Origin: an uncultured Spirochaetaceae bacterium
GTDB lineage: Bacteria > Spirochaetota > Spirochaetia > Treponematales > Treponemataceae
NCBI GenBank assembly: GCA_902772605.1
Contig: CACYBG010000125.1
Coordinates: 1-19,766 of the forward strand
Direction: 5' to 3'
Length of the DNA stretch: 19,766 nucleotides
The notes under the pieces are model-generated. The model saw nothing but the letters and a program-made list of their open reading frames with translations, ran no database searches and was not told the DNA's origin. The position numbers were made by a program, and so were the translations under genes. Below are positions 15,458 to 19,766 of the stretch, piece after piece. Numbering within the stretch: the first letter of the stretch is position 1; each line of letters begins with the position of its first letter.

Positions 15458-17191
15458 ATGGATAAAAGGAATGTTTTGTGGAAATCCTTCGGGTTTCTTT
15501 TGGTTGCAGTTTTATTTTTGGGTATTTTTTCAATCAGGTTTTCCATGCTCAGGAAAAGCGAGTATCCGAACGGATTGGACGGATTCTACTATGTAATACA
15601 GGCGGAATCCTTCGTCGTAAACATGGAGCTTGAAAATCCCGATACGGAATGCGGATATTACATTGCAGGATTCATTTCGGGCGTTGTCGGAGATTCAATC
15701 CTTGGCGTAAAGATATGGGCGGCGCTTTCATCTGCAATCATATCGCTTTCCATATTCACGGTGATTTTCGTATCGCTTAAAAAATCGGCATACAGGTTTT
15801 TGCTTTCCCTGCTCGGAATGCTTTTCATGGCTGCATCGGTCTGCGGAACGGCAATGTCGGTCAACTACATAAACAATCAGACCGGACTTTTCTTCCTGCT
15901 GTTTTACATTGCAAGCCTCATATCGGCATTCAAGGAAAAGGAACGTCTGATTCACCGAATCGGAAACATCGTGCTGTCTCTGGTTCTGCTTACGCTTTCG
16001 TTTTTCAGCCACAAGACCAGTGCCGGCTACGGACTTCTTTTTACGCTTTTCTATCTGCTTACGAAATTCAGGGACAGGAAATCAAACGGAAGGTCTTCAT
16101 TCCCGATGGTCTCGTGCATCTTCCTTCTCTGCGGAATCGTGCTTGTAATCATCCTGAGCAGGTCACCGCGTTTTGGAAATTCATTCGCTTTCCCGTCGTT
16201 CGCATTCCTTCATGAAACGGTCAGGGACGCAATGGGCGTAAAGGGATTGTTCGGTTCAATCGAAATAACGGTCTGCAATCTGATTGCGTGGATAATGATA
16301 ATAGCACTGACGGCAATCAACAGGAAGATATCGGTTGAATTCTTTTTCGTGTCGATTGCATACTTTCCGTTCTGGAATCTTGATACCGAAATGGGCTACA
16401 GGATGTCGCTCAACGGAATGATTGTCGGCATACCGATTCTGTTTTACATGGCGGCGAAATTCCTGGACATGATAAAAATCAAGAACATAATAAAGGTCGG
16501 CTTCCTTACGGTTGCAGCTCCGTTCCTTTTTGCACTGCTGATAATGAGTCCGTCGGTTTACGATACGACCAGGGATCCTCCGTTTGCGCATTACAAGGAA
16601 ATCGTCGAGACAATCCACCTTGAGGAAGACACTCTTCTGATTGCACATCTGGGATTGAATCATACGTACACCTATTACAACGATTTGAAGGACTGCATGA
16701 ACTGGCTTCCGAACTATCCGATTGCAAAGGACAAGGTGTGGCGACTTGCATATCAGGTCAATGCCGACAGAATCAGGGAGGTCTTGATAAATGCCGAACT
16801 TGAGGAAATCGAAAGGGAAGTGAAGACTGCTGCAAAGGCGAAGGACGAATTCCATGATTATGAAACTGAAATTTCACAGATAAAGGTGAAGAATTTTCCG
16901 ACTCCTTACGTGCTTCTTCCTGAACAGCTCTGGCAGGATTATCTGAAATATGAGGATCCGGAAATCACCGAAACGCTCGACAACTGGTACAATCCGAGTG
17001 AAGTCAGGCCGGATTACATCAGAAAGGAAAAGAATCCTGTCGAAATCGAAACCGATGAAATTCCCGATGACCAAATGTCAGAAACCGAAGAAGCCGTTGA
17101 AGTTCCCGTGCAGGATGGAAACAAATCGGCTGACAAAAAGGATTCCGGAAACGAAAGTCAGCCGGACAAAAAGTCTTCTGAAAAGAAGTGA
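15458..17191 (+). CDS. Polytopic membrane protein, possibly GT-C glycosyltransferase-like, with charged C-terminal tail
   Basis: This 577-residue protein has a first membrane segment at about 10-29, then a loop with NGLDGFYYVIQAESF (38-52), then roughly ten more hydrophobic segments up to about 363. A soluble part of about 210 residues follows. It is rich in glutamate and lysine and ends in a hydrophilic, probably disordered tail from about 520. An acidic residue followed by aromatic residues in the first loop after helix 1 is what GT-C enzymes (polyprenyl-phosphate-sugar-dependent glycosyltransferases) show, so that fold is a reasonable guess, but I see no decisive motif. GGGTGA just before the ATG at 15458 fits the ribosome; GTG at 15452 would add two codons. 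It lies between vanW and the two-component genes, suggesting a cell-envelope role. Confidence 0.8.
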   Translation: MDKRNVLWKSFGFLLVAVLFLGIFSIRFSMLRKSEYPNGLDGFYYVIQAESFVVNMELENPDTECGYYIAGFISGVVGDSILGVKIWAALSSAIISLSIFTVIFVSLKKSAYRFLLSLLGMLFMAASVCGTAMSVNYINNQTGLFFLLFYIASLISAFKEKERLIHRIGNIVLSLVLLTLSFFSHKTSAGYGLLFTLFYLLTKFRDRKSNGRSSFPMVSCIFLLCGIVLVIILSRSPRFGNSFAFPSFAFLHETVRDAMGVKGLFGSIEITVCNLIAWIMIIALTAINRKISVEFFFVSIAYFPFWNLDTEMGYRMSLNGMIVGIPILFYMAAKFLDMIKIKNIIKVGFLTVAAPFLFALLIMSPSVYDTTRDPPFAHYKEIVETIHLEEDTLLIAHLGLNHTYTYYNDLKDCMNWLPNYPIAKDKVWRLAYQVNADRIREVLINAELEEIEREVKTAAKAKDEFHDYETEISQIKVKNFPTPYVLLPEQLWQDYLKYEDPEITETLDNWYNPSEVRPDYIRKEKNPVEIETDEIPDDQMSETEEAVEVPVQDGNKSADKKDSGNESQPDKKSSEKK

Positions 17192-17198
17192 TTTGCAG

Positions 17199-17218
17199 AT
17201 GCCGGTCATCCGGATTTT
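17199..17218 (+). terminator. Weak hairpin before the response regulator gene
   Basis: AT-CCGG (with one bulged G) pairs with CCGGAT around TCAT, followed by TTTT. The stem is short and the T run ends after four bases, so at best it attenuates read-through into the two-component genes. Confidence 0.25.
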
Positions 17219-17230
17219 ACGTGAGGTGTC

Positions 17231-17896
17231 ATGAAGGTTTTAATTGTTGATGATGATGACGGAATTATTGATTTTGTAAGGCCCGAACTTAAGCACGAAG
17301 GATTTGAAACCGACGTTGCAAAAACCGGACGTGAAGCTCTGGAGAAAATCGAGAGTGAAAAGCCCGACATTGTACTCCTTGACGTGATGCTTCCCGAAAT
17401 CAACGGACTTGAAGTCTTGCGTCGCATAAGGCAGATTGGCGACCTTCCCGTAATACTTGTGACTGCACGAGGCGAAACCCTTGATAAAATCAACGGGCTG
17501 AATTCGGGTGCCGACGATTACATTTCAAAGCCCTTCGACATCGAGGAACTGCTTGCAAGGATAAACGCCGTATTGAGGAGGGTTTCAAGGCCGGCTCAAT
17601 CGAACAGGCTTTCGACAAGGGATGTCAGTCTGGACGTAAACGGAATGACGGTTACGGTAAAGGGAAACGTCCTCTCTCTTTCAAAGACCGAATTCCAGAT
17701 GCTCAGGTTTTTTATGGAAAATGCGGGTAAGGTTTTGAGCCGCGACATGATTATCGATTCGGTCTGGGGCAAGGACCATTTCATAGACGTAAATACCGTT
17801 GACGTATACGTCGGATATCTGCGCGGAAAAATCGATCAGCCGTGCGGAGAGGAATACATAAAGACCGTTAGGGGTGCGGGGTACGTCTGGAAATGA
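17231..17896 (+). CDS. OmpR/PhoB-family response regulator
   Basis: A 221-residue DNA-binding response regulator. The receiver domain (1-115) has the acidic pocket DDDD at 7-10, the phospho-acceptor Asp51 in LLDVMLPEINGLEVL, Thr78 in VTAR and Lys100 in SKPFD. A linker leads to a winged-helix effector (about 128-221) with LSKTEFQMLRFFMENAGKVL, VDVYVGYLRGKID and the C-terminal IKTVRGAGYVWK. On phosphorylation by the adjacent kinase it would dimerise and bind tandem promoter sites. GAGGTG precedes the ATG. The 3' end overlaps the kinase start by four bases (ATGA), so the two are translationally coupled. Target genes are not identifiable; the upstream envelope genes on the same strand are plausible candidates. 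Confidence 0.96.
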   Translation: MKVLIVDDDDGIIDFVRPELKHEGFETDVAKTGREALEKIESEKPDIVLLDVMLPEINGLEVLRRIRQIGDLPVILVTARGETLDKINGLNSGADDYISKPFDIEELLARINAVLRRVSRPAQSNRLSTRDVSLDVNGMTVTVKGNVLSLSKTEFQMLRFFMENAGKVLSRDMIIDSVWGKDHFIDVNTVDVYVGYLRGKIDQPCGEEYIKTVRGAGYVWK

Positions 17897-19407
17897 AAAA
17901 ATCCGTGGCTTTCAGAATATCCTTGAAATTCATGCTCGTACTTGCAAGCTCGGTGATTGCACTTTCATGTGCCATGATTGCGCTGATTTATTTTTTCGTC
18001 AGGAACGAACAGAACCGGGAGCTGATGGATGCCGCAATTAAAATAGAAAGAATCGTCGGTGAACGGATGGTACCATTGCAGAGGATACCGCCAGACGATA
18101 AGAACGGGCCCGAGAAGATTGAACCCGAGAAGATTGAACCCGAGAAGATTGAACCCGAGAAGACTGAGCCTGAAAAGACTGAGACCGAGAGAAGTGAAAA
18201 AAGGAAACCGTCGTTTTCCAGAAGGCAGCCTGCATTGCCGTTTGAACTTTCGAGGATTCCGTATTACATTTCGTATGTCGTAACTTCAACCGAGTCCGAT
18301 TTTTCACAGAAGGTCTTTACGAACGACCAGATGATGCCGATCCTTCCGAAAACCGATTCGCGTGCAAAAATCTACGTGTCGAAGGGGTTCTACATTGACG
18401 GAGACCTGAAGGTTCTTTACATGACCAAGACGACTCCCGATGAAAAATATCTGATTCAGGTTTCGCTCGATATGGAAAGGGACATTTCGTCGCATCTTCT
18501 GGACAAAATCCTTCCTGCCATTGCAATCGCCGTCGTTCCCATACTGCTCCTTTCATTCCTGATTTCACTTCTGATTACGAAAAACACGATGTCGCCCGTC
18601 GTACGCCTTACGAAATCGGCAGAGAAAATTTCGTCTTCAAATCTGGGAACCCTGCTTCCACGCTCGGGAACCGGTGATGAAATCGACAGTCTGGCGGCAA
18701 CATTCAATTCGCTTTTCGTCCGGCTTAAGGCTGATTTTGAACGCGAGAAAAATTTTACGTCCGATGTGAGCCATGAACTCAAGACTCCGGTCGCGGTGAT
18801 TTTGGGACAGGCCAACCTTTTGCTCCGCTGGGGAAAGGATGATTCCGAACAGCTTCAGAAGTCCCTTGAATCAATCAAAAACGAAGCCAAGTCGATGGAC
18901 TCAATCATAACGAGCCTGCTGGAAGTTTCGCGGATTGAAAACGGAAAGGTAAAGCCCGTCATTTCCGATGTGGACTTAAGGAAGATGTTCCTGAGGATTG
19001 TCGAAGAATTCCTTTCGGTTTATCCTGATGTGGATTTCGTGCTGCCTGAGGAGGGGTCGGAAACCATAAGGACGGATTCGGAACTTCTGCATCAGGTTTT
19101 GACGGTTGCAGTCTCCAATTCCGTAAAATTTTCCGGACGGGAATGTACTGTCAGACTCGGCTGGGAAAAAATCGATTCTGCAATGCGCATATTCATAGAA
19201 GACGATGGACCCGGATTTTCAGAGTCGGTGCTTCCGAACGTATTCAAGCGTTTCTATCGTGGGGATGAGGCTCATGTGCGTTCAGTCGGTGGGGCAGGGC
19301 TGGGACTTTCGATTGCGCAGACCGTCGTTGAAAGTCTGGGAGGAAAAATCTCTGCATACAACTGTGAGCCGCATGGAGCCGGAATATCGGTGGAGCTTCC
19401 ATGTTGA
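17893..19407 (+). CDS. Membrane sensor histidine kinase with repeat-containing sensor domain
   Basis: A 504-residue kinase partner of the preceding regulator. The first membrane helix is about 12-36, followed by a periplasmic region of about 170 residues and a second helix at about 206-229. A HAMP linker (about 230-282) leads to the HisKA domain with phospho-acceptor His294 in FTSDVSHELKTPVAVILGQ. The HATPase_c domain has N-box Asn409, G1 DDGPGF (437-442), F box FKRFYRGDEA (451-460) and G2 GGAGLGLSIAQ (466-476). In the periplasmic part, residues 72-101 are a run of PEK-type pentapeptides encoded by 15-bp tandem repeats, followed by a basic patch. The sensor domain has no recognised ligand fold. 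Start ATG 17893 lies inside the regulator's stop region, typical for such pairs. Confidence 0.96.
   Translation: MKKSVAFRISLKFMLVLASSVIALSCAMIALIYFFVRNEQNRELMDAAIKIERIVGERMVPLQRIPPDDKNGPEKIEPEKIEPEKIEPEKTEPEKTETERSEKRKPSFSRRQPALPFELSRIPYYISYVVTSTESDFSQKVFTNDQMMPILPKTDSRAKIYVSKGFYIDGDLKVLYMTKTTPDEKYLIQVSLDMERDISSHLLDKILPAIAIAVVPILLLSFLISLLITKNTMSPVVRLTKSAEKISSSNLGTLLPRSGTGDEIDSLAATFNSLFVRLKADFEREKNFTSDVSHELKTPVAVILGQANLLLRWGKDDSEQLQKSLESIKNEAKSMDSIITSLLEVSRIENGKVKPVISDVDLRKMFLRIVEEFLSVYPDVDFVLPEEGSETIRTDSELLHQVLTVAVSNSVKFSGRECTVRLGWEKIDSAMRIFIEDDGPGFSESVLPNVFKRFYRGDEAHVRSVGGAGLGLSIAQTVVESLGGKISAYNCEPHGAGISVELPC
18106..18195 (+). repeat. 15-bp in-frame tandem repeat in the sensor kinase gene
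   Basis: Six consecutive 15-base units encode (E/G)PEKI, EPEKI, EPEKI, EPEKT, EPEKT and ETERS. Units 2 and 3 are identical and units 1 and 4 differ from them by a few bases, while the last two have drifted. Because 15 is a multiple of three, gain or loss of units would only lengthen or shorten the protein. Confidence 0.95.
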
Positions 19408-19457
19408 AAATCAATCGAAATGAATTTCTGGAAATGTCAGCTAATTAAGGGGTAAAT

Positions 19458-19766
19458 ATGAAAATGGAAATGTCGAAAAAAGACAGGCTTTTGATTTCAA
19501 AATTCCTGAAGTATCTTGCATGCGTTCTGTCCGTCGTTTTTCTGGTGTACGGTGCCGTCAAGCTTCTGTCTTCAAAGAAGGACTCTGATTCCGGAACATC
19601 CGCCGTTCAGAATCAGGATGCCGTGGAAGAAAAAAAGCCGGTCGATAAGTCCGACGGTAAATCTTCGTGGGTTGATGAGGTCCTTTCGTCAGATGATGAA
19701 TCGAAGCCTTCCGTTCCGAGCGTTGAAATGGGGGCCGCTTCCGATGTGAAAATCAGTCCCGAGAGA
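19458..19766 (+). CDS. Single-pass membrane protein, N-terminal part only
   Basis: From ATG 19458 an open frame of 103 codons continues past the right edge. Residues 1-19 are basic (MSKKDR, KFLK), a hydrophobic segment covers about 20-37 (ACVLSVVFLVYGAVKLL), and a hydrophilic linker rich in serine, aspartate and lysine follows, including SSWVDEVLSSDDE. This suggests an N-in anchored protein with an extracytoplasmic domain that lies beyond the window. No family is recognised. AGGGG five to nine bases before the ATG is a good ribosome site. It begins 50 bases after the sensor kinase, so it may be part of the same transcript or a target of that system. Confidence 0.8.
   Translation, partial: MKMEMSKKDRLLISKFLKYLACVLSVVFLVYGAVKLLSSKKDSDSGTSAVQNQDAVEEKKPVDKSDGKSSWVDEVLSSDDESKPSVPSVEMGAASDVKISPER

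Noticed and set aside
18038..18307. Arginine- and serine-rich repeat frames on both strands over the 15-bp repeat
   Set aside because: They only reflect the tandem repeat read in other frames; the kinase frame is continuous and has all expected domains.
17231..19407. Complete vanB-type resistance operon suggested by VanW beside an OmpR-type two-component pair
   Set aside because: No vanH, ligase, vanX or vanY is present in the window, and VanW and such pairs are common separately; only the resemblance is noted.

Overview
The window looks like an ordinary chromosomal stretch from a bacterium, most likely a Treponema-type spirochaete. That assignment is an inference from the overall gene style: a short CstA, a pyruvate kinase with an extra C-terminal domain, a VanW protein next to surface lipoprotein and membrane genes, moderate G+C and strong GGA use for glycine. 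A low-GC Firmicute-like donor for single genes cannot be excluded. No phage, transposase, integrase or CRISPR array was seen.

Left part (1-5231): a 5' portion of a cstA-type carbon-starvation/pyruvate transporter gene runs off the left edge on the minus strand. Upstream of it lies a conserved hypothetical gene with a near-perfect sigma70 promoter placed so close to the ATG that the transcript should be leaderless. Divergent from these are queD (queuosine precursor synthesis) and a 613-residue pyruvate kinase. Convergent with pyruvate kinase is a small secreted protein with an HExxHxxGxxD zinc-protease motif.

Middle part (5232-13021): a 374-base gene-free region precedes a 1172-residue cytoplasmic family 2 glycoside hydrolase (beta-galactosidase type) with C-terminal Ig-like and carbohydrate-binding-like modules. 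It converges on recQ, which has its own promoter and a structured leader of about 128 bases. A tRNA-Leu(CAA) with clear promoter and intrinsic terminator follows, then comM/yifB (Mg-chelatase-like AAA ATPase of natural transformation) on the minus strand.

Right part (13269-19766): six plus-strand genes look like a cell-envelope block. They are a lipoprotein with a discoidin-like (NADase-type glycan-binding) domain, a VanW-family protein, a polytopic GT-C-like membrane protein with a long charged tail, an OmpR-type response regulator overlapping its sensor kinase by 4 bases, and the start of a single-pass membrane protein. The kinase has an in-frame 15-bp tandem repeat in its extracytoplasmic region. 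This block is the best candidate for an uncharacterised system; the rest is standard housekeeping and sugar metabolism.
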